A stretch of DNA of 64,000 bases. It comes from Endotrypanum monterogeii (lineage: Eukaryota > Euglenozoa > Kinetoplastea > Trypanosomatida > Trypanosomatidae). Shown piece by piece: positions 1 through 9,484 of this stretch. Below the pieces are notes generated by a model, which was not told where the DNA came from, did not search any database, and saw only the letters and a program-made list of their open reading frames with translations. A program made the position numbers and the translations under genes. Location: the NCBI GenBank assembly GCA_000333855.2, contig CM007337.1:205098-269097 (forward strand), read 5' to 3'. Each line of letters opens with the position of its first letter. Position 1 is the first letter of the stretch.

Positions 1-349
1 GTGAAAAAAAAAAAAATGGTGAAGGCCCCCCTTTTTATGTCTGGCAGGTGTGTGATGCGATGCACCCTGTGTACAGCCGTCGATCCAAGTACGTGCATAT
101 ATATGTAGGTGAAGCATACACATCACAAACAGGGAGGGAGATACAAAAAAATGGGGTTGGGGCAGCGCCAATGCACTGTGTCACCAGCAAAGGTGCTCCG
201 AGGGAAAATGTGCTACTGAAAAACAGCAGACTCCACCTCCATCATCCCTTCCCCCCTTCACACACACAAACACGCACGTCTGCTCCAATCCGAAATTCCT
301 GTATCGTCGAGGTGAAGCACTGCTCATCCTTGGAGAAAGAAAAAAAAAT
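1..349. other. Intergenic / 3' UTR of the 350-3967 gene
   Basis: No convincing gene. It opens with an A-run (positions 4-16) and holds short CA-rich patches. Being directly downstream of a minus-strand stop codon, it should contain the 3' UTR and poly(A) site of that gene, but neither can be placed exactly. Confidence 0.6.
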
Positions 350-3300
350 TCAGGAGAAAGGGGAAGTAGTGCGATGGAGGGAACGAAACAATTTCTCCGT
401 CGCCTGTCCCGAGGTGCGCAGCGCTTGAAGCGAGTCGTAGACGGCAAACGCGGAGTGCGACGGCGAGGGCTCTGTCCCCATAACAGCAAGTGACGAAGAG
501 GAGCCCAGCGGGTGGACTAGACTGTCGGCGTTGTTGACGGAGAGGCTGCGGTCTTTATCCTTCGCAGGGCCGGCGCGTTTTATCTTAGCGTTGCTTCCTC
601 TACCTTTGAGAAGCGCAGCCGCCCCTGACTGCGACACCGCTGCACTCAAACGCACCCGTAGGGCCTCGTACCTTGTTTGCAACTTCTCATAGCGCTTCAC
701 CAAGTCCATCCTCTCTTTGTGATGATGATTCTGAATGGTAGATGCCGCCGTCTTGTAGACCTCTATCTCTCGCTCGTAGTAGTCGCGCTGAGTTCCGATT
801 TCCTGCTCAGCAGCATGAGCACGTGCCTGCCAGATCGACAGCGCATCGCGCTCCTCCCGCTGCGATGTGAGCTCGCTCGAAGCCATATGAAGACGCTCCT
901 CCATGGCATGCATGCAACCTTCAGAGACATCTGCGGACGCGCGCAGCCGCTCCACCTCGGACTCTAACTGGTCGATGCGGAGCTGCGCACACTCCTTATC
1001 TCTACACGAAGCCGCCAGCAGCTCCCGTGAGTTCGTCAACTCGCCCTCGAGGAGCTTCCGCCGCATGCCTGCCTCCATCTGCATGGTACTATGTTCATCC
1101 TGCAGTGCGGTGTGTTGAGCACGCAGTTCGTGCAGCTCAGTCCGGAGACCCTCAATAGTGCTCTGCAACACCTCTACCTCCCCACGCAACTGAACGATCT
1201 CTTGTGCAGCAGCTGCAGACGACGCTGAAGCAGCCACAGTCGCCTGGCTGGCGATAAACTCCTGGAAGGAGCAGCGAAGCGCACCTACCTTTTCCATGAC
1301 TTGGTCGCGTGTAGCAACCAGCGCTGCCCGACAATCCCCCTCCAGCCCTACGAGGCGTGTCTGCAACAGCTCCTGTTGCCTTTTCGTGTGCTGCAGCACA
1401 CCTTCCAGGGTGCGCTCGAGCTCCACACACTGTGCCTTAGACTGTCTCACCTCTGACTCCAGTTTTCGTGACGACAGCTCCCACTGCGCCGCACTGCGTC
1501 GCGACAAGTCATGCTCCAGGGTGAGTTGCAGCTGCTGCTGATCGCACTGGTTCGCATGAATTTCCCGCATCGCCTCCATGTAGTCAGCGCGAGCGTGGAG
1601 CACTCGATTCTCCTCCTCAAGGCGTCGAATCTCCTGGAGCATCCGCATCTCCTCCTGCAGAGCCTCGGCAGGTGTGCGTGGAAGCTGGTAGAGATACTGG
1701 AGACCCCATGACGAGGATGTGGTCACTGTTGGGGTAGAACCAGTGGAGAGAGTGACGGCAGTGGTCGAGCCGGTCACGGCATCAGCGGGAAACCTCGCCG
1801 AAGCGAAGGCTGCAGGCGATGAAGATGGCGGCAGGCCAACTGCACCACTTGCAGCAGTCACCACATCACCCCTTCCCTCTACATCCCGACGGCAGCCATG
1901 GTTCTCTTGACCACCCACAAACCCAGCCTGTTTCCCCCGCATAAGATTGTCGTCACCCAACATTGCACGTACGGCCATCGCTGGCGAAGACAAAGTCGTC
2001 TTAGTAGACGTCGACGACACCTCCGCCACGCCTCGCGCGTAAGAAGGATAGAAGTCTCCCTCCTCGGTCCTGTCGCTGCCTCTATCACCCTCACCACTGA
2101 GGCCAACCCTCAGCTGCCGGTGAAGTCGCGCTGATTTACCAGGACCGAGTCCGTCGTCCTCACTGCTACTGGTGACACCACTAGCCGCAGCGGCTGCAGA
2201 GTGTGACGTTGTGGTCTCGCTGCTGCTGGTGAAAACAGAAGGGGTGATGAGGGAGGACATATGTTGCCCCTCATCGTGATCAGCACAAGGGCGTGGGGGC
2301 CTTCGCAGGTCGCCGCCTTGATGCTGAGCTGATGGACGCGCGTGTCTGCGATGATCGCTTCCTGGCGAAGTTGGCGCAGCTACACGGACAGGATCACTGG
2401 CGTAGGAGCTCTGGGGTGGTATCACATGCGGTGAGGACGCATCAGTGACACCAGAGGGCAAGATGGTGTCTGTGAGCGCACGATTCTCAGAGATAGGCGG
2501 CGAGACCGAAAGACGCGACGTCATGGCCGCCCCCCTGCCGCCGTCCTGTTGCGCTTGAGGCAGCGGCGACGACGCAGACGACAGAAACGTGTACGGCGAT
2601 GTCGACTCTGCCTGCGTTCTCTCAACGTCGGTGGCCATCGCAGCGTTGGGAAGTGGAGTGCATAAAATATTTGAGTCCGGGACACCGAGTGACTGCGGGA
2701 ACGCCAGTGAGCCTATGTTCGCCGTCGTCGTCGGTGGCAAAGGTGGCCAGGAAGAGAACAAGGAGGTGAAACCAGATGACATCGCAGCAGCAGCAGCAGC
2801 AGCAGCAGCCGATTCCACGGCCTGGACACCCGCTTGCACACGCTCTCGTTGTCTGGAAGAGCCGCTTCCGCCACGTGCCGGTATATAGTGACCGTGCGAC
2901 CGATGATTCTTGGCAATATAGAGTTGCAGTCGTTGATTCTCCACCATGAGTTTCTCCATTTGAAGGCGCAGCAGCGCCCGCTCCTCAGCCCACTGCACCT
3001 CCCGCTCTTTAGCCTTTCCACATGTCTCGACGCCGTCCTGGTAGACCTGCTGCAGCTCCCGCACCTTCTTCCGCTCCCGCGCATAGGCAAGACACTCATC
3101 ACGTGCCTTGGCCAACTCACCTTTCAAAGTCTGCACCTCTCGCATGTAGCGCGAAGCGATGTCCTGAACAAGTGAACGCAATTGCAGCACCTCTGACGGA
3201 GATGCCCAGTTGCTGCCGTGACGCTCACACGCCTCCGTCAGTGACGTGGCAGAAAAATGTGACGACGTCTCATCGTTGACGCTGGTGGTCGACGCGTATG

Positions 3301-3967
3301 TGGAAGCCGCCTCTGCCGTGAGCACCCCCGGTCTTTTTCGCTCCCTCTGCGAGATGGAAACTTTACTGTACGGCGGCGTGCGGCGGAGCGGCTGATCCTC
3401 CTGCTGCCGTTGCTGCTGCCGTTGCTGCTGCCGTTGCTGCTGCTGCTGTTGTTGTGGATGGCGTGGAGACGAAGAAAATTTGGCTGCACGGTGACCCGTT
3501 AAAGATGAAGACGACTGCGGTGGTGTTTCCACAGGCGATGTGGATGAAGGGCTCGCGACACTATCGAGCAGGTGCGCCATGGCCTTGCCATACTCGGGCG
3601 TGGAGGCGAAGGCGGAGGCAGGAGATGTAAAAGTAGCAGTGTCCCAAAAAGATCCTCGACTACCATAACCATCACGACCAGAGGCGCCTTGGTGAGCAGA
3701 CCCGCTCCGGATATGCAACGGAGTGCGAGAGGAAGCAATGGCAGAAGCGGCAGCACCAGCATCTTCCAGGTCAGCTCGCGCAGATGCTATGTAACTGGAA
3801 TCATGGAGCCTTGTAGCCGTGTCACGGTCACCCCTAGTGGGTGTGGTGCAGCCTTCCTGTCCGCTAATGGGGTCCGATGGGAAGGAGCTGTTCTCTGACG
3901 ACGCTCTGCGCGGTGAGGGGCGGCCCTGCTTCTCCACTGTGGAGTGTGGTGCCCCGCGGTCATCCAT
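350..3967 (-). CDS. Large coiled-coil protein, unknown function
   Basis: Complete 1205-residue ORF with ATG start (CAT at 3965-3967) and TGA stop. The first 250 residues are Ser/Pro/Ala-rich and look disordered, with a Gln-rich repeat of QQQR units around residues 171-195. A first coiled coil spans about residues 258-356. A low-complexity middle includes a poly-Ala run near residue 390. A second, very long heptad-rich region spans about residues 760-1115, rich in Glu, Gln, Leu and Arg. The last 90 residues are again low complexity. No enzymatic motif, membrane segment or signal peptide is visible. The shape suggests a structural or scaffold protein of the cytoskeleton, basal body or flagellum, but that is inference from coiled-coil content only. 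It is the last gene of the transcription unit inside this window. Confidence 0.85.
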   Translation of the reverse strand: MDDRGAPHSTVEKQGRPSPRRASSENSSFPSDPISGQEGCTTPTRGDRDTATRLHDSSYIASARADLEDAGAAASAIASSRTPLHIRSGSAHQGASGRDGYGSRGSFWDTATFTSPASAFASTPEYGKAMAHLLDSVASPSSTSPVETPPQSSSSLTGHRAAKFSSSPRHPQQQQQQQRQQQRQQQRQQEDQPLRRTPPYSKVSISQRERKRPGVLTAEAASTYASTTSVNDETSSHFSATSLTEACERHGSNWASPSEVLQLRSLVQDIASRYMREVQTLKGELAKARDECLAYARERKKVRELQQVYQDGVETCGKAKEREVQWAEERALLRLQMEKLMVENQRLQLYIAKNHRSHGHYIPARGGSGSSRQRERVQAGVQAVESAAAAAAAAAMSSGFTSLFSSWPPLPPTTTANIGSLAFPQSLGVPDSNILCTPLPNAAMATDVERTQAESTSPYTFLSSASSPLPQAQQDGGRGAAMTSRLSVSPPISENRALTDTILPSGVTDASSPHVIPPQSSYASDPVRVAAPTSPGSDHRRHARPSAQHQGGDLRRPPRPCADHDEGQHMSSLITPSVFTSSSETTTSHSAAAAASGVTSSSEDDGLGPGKSARLHRQLRVGLSGEGDRGSDRTEEGDFYPSYARGVAEVSSTSTKTTLSSPAMAVRAMLGDDNLMRGKQAGFVGGQENHGCRRDVEGRGDVVTAASGAVGLPPSSSPAAFASARFPADAVTGSTTAVTLSTGSTPTVTTSSSWGLQYLYQLPRTPAEALQEEMRMLQEIRRLEEENRVLHARADYMEAMREIHANQCDQQQLQLTLEHDLSRRSAAQWELSSRKLESEVRQSKAQCVELERTLEGVLQHTKRQQELLQTRLVGLEGDCRAALVATRDQVMEKVGALRCSFQEFIASQATVAASASSAAAAQEIVQLRGEVEVLQSTIEGLRTELHELRAQHTALQDEHSTMQMEAGMRRKLLEGELTNSRELLAASCRDKECAQLRIDQLESEVERLRASADVSEGCMHAMEERLHMASSELTSQREERDALSIWQARAHAAEQEIGTQRDYYEREIEVYKTAASTIQNHHHKERMDLVKRYEKLQTRYEALRVRLSAAVSQSGAAALLKGRGSNAKIKRAGPAKDKDRSLSVNNADSLVHPLGSSSSLAVMGTEPSPSHSAFAVYDSLQALRTSGQATEKLFRSLHRTTSPFS
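2786..2812 (-). repeat. In-frame CAG/GCA triplet run (poly-Ala)
   Basis: A perfect triplet run on the plus strand (gca repeated about nine times) is translated on the minus strand as part of a poly-Ala tract in the coiled-coil protein. Triplet runs of this kind change length easily between strains. Confidence 0.8.
3401..3456 (-). repeat. 12-nt in-frame repeat encoding QQQR units
   Basis: Three tandem copies of a ccgttgctgctg-type unit, followed by a pure ctg/ttg run, encode the Gln/Arg repeat near residues 171-195 of the coiled-coil protein. All units keep the frame. Confidence 0.8.
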
Positions 3968-5422
3968 TGGTTATACCGATATTTGGCCACGAGCCAATCT
4001 ATGCGGGTCTGTATGTGAGGGGAGGGGGGTCTCTGTGGGCACGTATCGCCACACCCCGTCAAGGATATCCCTCGCTAGATCTCTGGCTGTGAGAGAAACA
4101 ATCTATGGATTTTTATATGTGCCTCTGTGTGTATAAATGTCGGTATATGCGTCTGTTTGCCTGTGCTCACAGTGACAGCACAAAGCAGATACCTAACTGA
4201 TCCTTCTGCCCGCCCGCCCCCATCCACACACACACACACACACACACACAGAAGTATAAAGCGTGGCCGAGACGGTGGCAGAAAAATGCACGAGTGGATA
4301 CTGCGCTCCTGGTGACCGCAGGGAGGGGGAGAGAGGAAGAAAAGAAAGGGAACAAACGAGAGCGTAACTTCAGCCCCCTCCTAGTCTTTTTTTCGTTGCT
4401 TTTTCTGCCTTTTGAGCAACGAGCTCGTGGGTTGTAAGAGTTACAGCAGCATCAGTTGCAGCATTGATGGTGGAGTCAATGTTATTACACGCACACGCAC
4501 ACACACACACACACACACACACCAGCCGCACAAAAATGAAAAGAGGAATGCAAAGTAGACGGTGTATTCGCGAGAGAGAGAGGTTGTGCAACTCAAAAAC
4601 AATCGATCTTGCTCTTATGCATCGCTGAGCAGGGAACGGCAGCAGTGGGTGACCACTGATATCATGGCTTCCAGTGAGAAAAAAAAATACGAAGAGGGAC
4701 TGCCCACACCGCATCGCCGTACACCCCTTCCTCATTCTTACGACATCGTTTTTTTTTTTTTTTAATCCCCTTACACTTCCTTCCATAAGAGGGAAAAAAA
4801 CGAGCATTGCCATGCAAAGTGGCAATGGCGAGAAAGGAAAAAAAAGAGAGCCTCATCATCCACAAAATCATGCGTGTACACATATGGAGCAAGCGCATGG
4901 ATTACATCCGCACAGGCACAAACACACCCACACACGCACGCATGGACAAGTTCGATTACGTCACTCACCTGAAAAAATATTCGTCTGCGATTGATTACGA
5001 TAAACGCCCCAACGTACATGGCGTCAATCTAATCAGCATCCAACGTACGCAGAGAAGGAAAGAGAGTGAGATGCAGAAATAGGGTGGGGAAGCAATGAAT
5101 TAAGCGTCCCCTCAGCACCTCCATCCAATCACCCGCCTTCTCTCCCTCCCCCCTCCGCACCTCGGACTGATGGCCCTGGGCTCTCACTCACGCTTACCAG
5201 ATTCATTTATTGCACAAGTATTGTACGTCTTCAGGTGTATGTTTGGGTGCACACACACACACACACACACCAAGTAGTCCACGTCGGTGTATATGTTCTC
5301 GATATTGGAGTGTCCCACCTGCCCATCAGTGAACAAACCACCTCATCACCCCGCACCTTAGGTCATCCGCCCGCCCCCCAACCCCCTCCCCCCTTCCCTC
5401 CTCCGTGTCTTCACTCGCTTTG
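3968..5422. other. Intergenic region with microsatellites
   Basis: No convincing gene in 1.45 kb. It contains (CA)n tracts at 4225-4250, about 4486-4522 and 5250-5271, a 15-base T run at 4749-4763, and several short A runs. It should hold the 3' UTR of the CTF18 gene (upper part) and the spliced-leader acceptor and 5' UTR of the coiled-coil gene (lower part). Confidence 0.6.
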
Positions 5423-8400
5423 CTAAAAATCAGCGAATGTAGCTGGCATCTTGACAGCATTAGTGGAACCGTCCTGATAAACGTAGCGTACGCAAGCGCT
5501 CATTGTGGGGTTATGAAGCGTGTGGGAACGAGGCACAGAGCCCTGACCCGCGCTCACAGACGACGCTGGAGCGGAGGATGAGGAACCCAATACGGACTTT
5601 TTTGTGGCCGCCCCAGACACTCTGCCACGGTCGCCGCGCGCGCCCTTACTTGTCGATGTGGCCGCCGGCATTCCTGCAGTGGTGCTCAGTATCGGTCGAC
5701 CAAAGAAGTCACGCCGCACCGTCGTGGCAGTCGTGGTAGCCGGTGCTTCGGATGTGGATCCATGCGTCTCTGACCGCTTGCCAGTGGCACCATTCACCTC
5801 TGCCGTCGAGTACCCCCCAGGGCCTACGTCGTCATGCACTGCGGCGTCGACTTTGTGCGTAAATGCCGACGAGACTGCCGTGGCGGATGATTCCACCTCT
5901 GCGCGCGGCCGCTTAGGACCCCGCTCGGGCGCGCGCGTCGACGAATCAAACAGAGGCGACTTCTCCGTTGCCAGTTGCTGCAATGAACGCTTCAGGTTCA
6001 CCGCAGACAGCGTGACGCGGTATTGATTAATGGCACCCGACAGTACTTGTCGCACCTCGTTCCGTATCGGCATCATCACAGATGCCAACGGCAGCGCTCT
6101 CGGCGATACACTGCTGTAGTTGCTGCCCCCATCGCGACCATCACCTGAGCCGGTCCTAGAATTCGTCAAGCCATGGCCATTCGTCACCCCAGGTGCACGT
6201 GGTGCAGCGTGATGACCCCCGCCGTTGGTGCCGCTCCCCCCAAAGCGCGCCGAACGCGAAAAGTAGGAGGTACGGTAGCCACTGCCGCCGCTCCTTCCCA
6301 GTAGCGCGTGCTCCATCGGACGCACCACCCCTCCGAGTAGCTTTTCCAGCTCCGGGGCCAGACGCCACTGCCCCTCATCCACAGCGTTCAGTGCGCCAAA
6401 GAATCCCGAGGAGCCAACAGACGGCCCAGCCGCAGCATCGGCGGTGGCGGCGGCGGGCGACGGAGTGTGCTGTCGGTCTCGGTGGTAGTCCAGCCCGTAC
6501 TCGACGTGACGGACCACAGATGTGTGCAGCAATCGCTGATCGGCTGGTGAAAGACAGCTGAAAGAGGAGATGGCATGGGCAGGCAGCCGAAGTGAGCGGT
6601 CGAACAGACATCGTAACAACATGGGAACGACATCGGTGCTCGTGATCTCATCACCACTGATGAACGTGGCAATGTGTGGGTGGCAGCCTTCACGGAATTG
6701 CTGGGAAATATGCTGTGCTTCCGACTGCAAGCGACGCAGCGTCGCCTGCTCGCGTGGAAACTCGATGCGGCCCCCGCGAGCTGCAGTGCTGCAGTGTACA
6801 TAGCACGTCAGAGCCGCCACCTGACACAGCCGCTCTGCTGTGCCCATCATCCCTGGATGCCGAAAGGCTGCTGCAGCCGTCACGTCCTGGCTCGAGAAAA
6901 TGTGAGCCGTGGCGCTGGTGCGGGAGAAGCTGTAGTCTGTGTACGGACGGTTGAGATAGTTTTCCTGGAGGCCATCCACCAGTCCACTATTGTCCGGGCA
7001 GCGGGAAATTTTCCGAGCCGCGTAGAGATAGCCCGGATCGACACGGAAGCCCCTGGCTACTGGCTGGGTTATTGCACGTGTCAAAGCGATTCCCTCCTCT
7101 TGCCCCACCTCCGTCGCCTGTGCAGCGACGGATCCCTCGCCTTTCGGAGCGTCGGTCTCTCTCCCTCGCCCCACTGAAGGGCCCGCAGGGGCAAAGCTGC
7201 GAGTGTGCTGGGCCGCGGCTGCCTCAACCAAAGCCCCGTAGTCGACTCCATAGTCCTGCTTGAGGAACTGAACCGCCCTGTTGCGGTCGAGTCGGTTGAG
7301 AAGAAGATGCCAGGTGTCGCGCAGTGCAACGCGGGTGTCCTTTACCTGCATACGTCGCATGAGCTCTGCAACGGTGTGCCGCGACGGCGCGGAGCCGACA
7401 GGTGCCGTGGAAGGAGAAGAGGAATCACGGCGAGGACCTGCCTCGAGCGTCTGCTGCTGCTGTTGTTGCTGATGCACGATGCTGCTAATAAACTGCATCG
7501 CATTAAGACAACTTCGCACATCACCACCGCTGGTGGTGATGAGCTCCGACAAGACCATCGAGTCGAAGATGGTCGCTCCCTCTCGTCGTGAAATCTCATC
7601 CAGTCGTGTGAGCAGTCGCTGCGGCCTAATGGGCGGCATATGGTAGACGTGAGAGCAACGCTGACGCAGCGGCCTAAGGGATGGCACGTACAGGTCATTG
7701 CACAAACAAAATACCGGCCGATGTATTGACTGCTGGATGAGGAACGTGGCCACGCTGCTGCTAGCGATGCCATCCATCTCATCAATGACAAGGCACTTGG
7801 GACGCAGCAAGTAATGCACCAAGGAAGAAGATGGCTGCGACGATGATGCCGCTGAGGCTACTGCGGCAGCTGAGCCGGCACTGCTGCTTTTCCTGTTCTC
7901 GTCACCGAGTTCATCGTGATCGAAAGCAGTCACGGTTGACCGAGTAAGAACCGAGGGGGCCGTGAGTCGACGGAGGCGGCCCCCAGGAGCTGGCCCAGCC
8001 GCGGACACCGCCGTCTTGATGAGGGCCTCCAGCCGTGACGATGTCCGCTCAACGCTCGCGTTGACTTCGATCACCTCATACCCGCAATGCGCGGCCAGAA
8101 CATGGACGAGCGTCGTCTTACCTACCCCGGGTGGCCCAGTGAGAATAGCGATGCGCTCCCCTGGTGGCGACGCCGTAGAGCTGGAAACTGGAGCTGAAGC
8201 AGATGCGCCTCTGTCTGCCGGCGTTGCGTCATCAGGGAACACGTACGCATCCCACGACTTGAGCCACTGCAACAGTTGAAGATTAATTGTCTCATCACTG
8301 AGCACTTCACGAAACAGTTTGGGCGCGTACTTCGTGACCCACAACTCTCCATCAGAAGAGCGAGAGGGTTTCCCATGCCGCCCAACAGCGCCTGCGGAGG

Positions 8401-9484
8401 TGGTGTCGCTCTGACGCGGCGCTCCGACGAAGCGGCGCCGCTCCCTCTCCCCCTCCTCCATCACCTCGTCACCATCGCTGAGTGCATCCATCTCATCATG
8501 ACTGCGCTTCAAAGATGTCCGCTGTGCATCCCTCCGCCTTCGCTCCCGCTCTTCCTCCTCCTGCTGCACTCGCCGCTGCTTCTCCTTCATCTCCTCCGTG
8601 TAGATTTTTCGCAGCATCGCTTGCACGTTGACCCCGTCACGGAAGAAGCCCGTTGGGTTGCTTGCCCGATGCTCTGCGCACTGCATTCCCGCCTTTGACA
8701 CATCGCCATCATCCTCATCATCACTCAGCTGCATGGCCGCTCCGCTGCCACCAAGCGGCAAGGTCCCTTCAGCGATGTGTAGTCGATCCACAACATCTTC
8801 ACAACCTGCGGCCTCGACGCCGACGCCCACCTCATGAGAACTCGGGTGGTATGGAGCCTGTGCTCCCTCCCACGCTCCAGCTTTTCGTCCAAGAGGTGCA
8901 GCACGACCATGCGCACCAGTGGTGGTCACCCAGCGCACTTGCCCATCGTCGCCACGAAGCAGAAAGCTGAAGACACCCAGAGGAGGAAACTCGAGCACAC
9001 CCCGGGGTGATGTCGAGGGGAGAGCGGTGGAAGGCAGCACCACAGTAGCGGGCGATGGAGTTGGACCCAATACGTTGCACTCCGGCACCTCTCTAGTTAA
9101 ATGGCGAGCATCCGTCACGGCAGGTGGCCGTGAGCTCCATTGAGCAAACTCCGGAATGAAAGAGGCGTCGTTCGCGAAGGGGACAGACTGTAAAAGATCT
9201 CCGTCGCTGAACTCATCATACCCGTCATCGCCCGCACCGTAGCTACCATGACCCCCTCCTCCTTCTGTGTCTCCCGCCTGCTGCTGCTCCGTCGGCGGCG
9301 GCTTCTCGTGCACCCGTGTGCTCCCATCCATCAAGCCCCCAGCCCCAGGTGGTACAGAAGTCTCATGAGAGGAAGAAAGTGAAACATTCAGACCATCATG
9401 CGTTGCGGATGTTCTTGATGTCGGCAGCCGCTGTTGCTCCACCGCCTCCTCCATGGCTGCCCGCCAAACCTCCTCGTAGTCCAT
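5423..9484 (-). CDS. CTF18: CTF18-like AAA+ clamp-loader subunit
   Basis: Complete 1353-residue protein from ATG at 9484; one extra GTG codon upstream is not used here. CTF18 replaces RFC1 in an alternative replication factor C that loads or unloads PCNA during S phase and supports sister-chromatid cohesion. The AAA+ core begins after about 390 residues of acidic, disordered sequence containing a Glu/Arg-rich helix. Walker A GPPGVGKT lies near residues 450-458, Walker B LVIDEMDG near 560, and the typical CTF18 sensor-1 segment CNDLYVPSLRPLRQRC near 590-606. A Ser/Ala-rich insertion separates Walker A from Walker B. The extreme C-terminus, RYVYQDGSTNAVKMP, matches the conserved CTF18 tail that binds Ctf8 and Dcc1. 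It is longer than human CHTF18 because of low-complexity insertions. Assignment to CTF18 rather than RFC1 rests on the sensor-1 segment and the tail. Confidence 0.9.
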   Translation of the reverse strand: MDYEEVWRAAMEEAVEQQRLPTSRTSATHDGLNVSLSSSHETSVPPGAGGLMDGSTRVHEKPPPTEQQQAGDTEGGGGHGSYGAGDDGYDEFSDGDLLQSVPFANDASFIPEFAQWSSRPPAVTDARHLTREVPECNVLGPTPSPATVVLPSTALPSTSPRGVLEFPPLGVFSFLLRGDDGQVRWVTTTGAHGRAAPLGRKAGAWEGAQAPYHPSSHEVGVGVEAAGCEDVVDRLHIAEGTLPLGGSGAAMQLSDDEDDGDVSKAGMQCAEHRASNPTGFFRDGVNVQAMLRKIYTEEMKEKQRRVQQEEEERERRRRDAQRTSLKRSHDEMDALSDGDEVMEEGERERRRFVGAPRQSDTTSAGAVGRHGKPSRSSDGELWVTKYAPKLFREVLSDETINLQLLQWLKSWDAYVFPDDATPADRGASASAPVSSSTASPPGERIAILTGPPGVGKTTLVHVLAAHCGYEVIEVNASVERTSSRLEALIKTAVSAAGPAPGGRLRRLTAPSVLTRSTVTAFDHDELGDENRKSSSAGSAAAVASAASSSQPSSSLVHYLLRPKCLVIDEMDGIASSSVATFLIQQSIHRPVFCLCNDLYVPSLRPLRQRCSHVYHMPPIRPQRLLTRLDEISRREGATIFDSMVLSELITTSGGDVRSCLNAMQFISSIVHQQQQQQQTLEAGPRRDSSSPSTAPVGSAPSRHTVAELMRRMQVKDTRVALRDTWHLLLNRLDRNRAVQFLKQDYGVDYGALVEAAAAQHTRSFAPAGPSVGRGRETDAPKGEGSVAAQATEVGQEEGIALTRAITQPVARGFRVDPGYLYAARKISRCPDNSGLVDGLQENYLNRPYTDYSFSRTSATAHIFSSQDVTAAAAFRHPGMMGTAERLCQVAALTCYVHCSTAARGGRIEFPREQATLRRLQSEAQHISQQFREGCHPHIATFISGDEITSTDVVPMLLRCLFDRSLRLPAHAISSFSCLSPADQRLLHTSVVRHVEYGLDYHRDRQHTPSPAAATADAAAGPSVGSSGFFGALNAVDEGQWRLAPELEKLLGGVVRPMEHALLGRSGGSGYRTSYFSRSARFGGSGTNGGGHHAAPRAPGVTNGHGLTNSRTGSGDGRDGGSNYSSVSPRALPLASVMMPIRNEVRQVLSGAINQYRVTLSAVNLKRSLQQLATEKSPLFDSSTRAPERGPKRPRAEVESSATAVSSAFTHKVDAAVHDDVGPGGYSTAEVNGATGKRSETHGSTSEAPATTTATTVRRDFFGRPILSTTAGMPAATSTSKGARGDRGRVSGAATKKSVLGSSSSAPASSVSAGQGSVPRSHTLHNPTMSACVRYVYQDGSTNAVKMPATFADF

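Noticed and set aside
4225..5271. Spaced CA tracts as a CRISPR-like or minisatellite array
   Set aside because: They are simple dinucleotide runs of different lengths with no conserved spacer structure, and the genome is eukaryotic.
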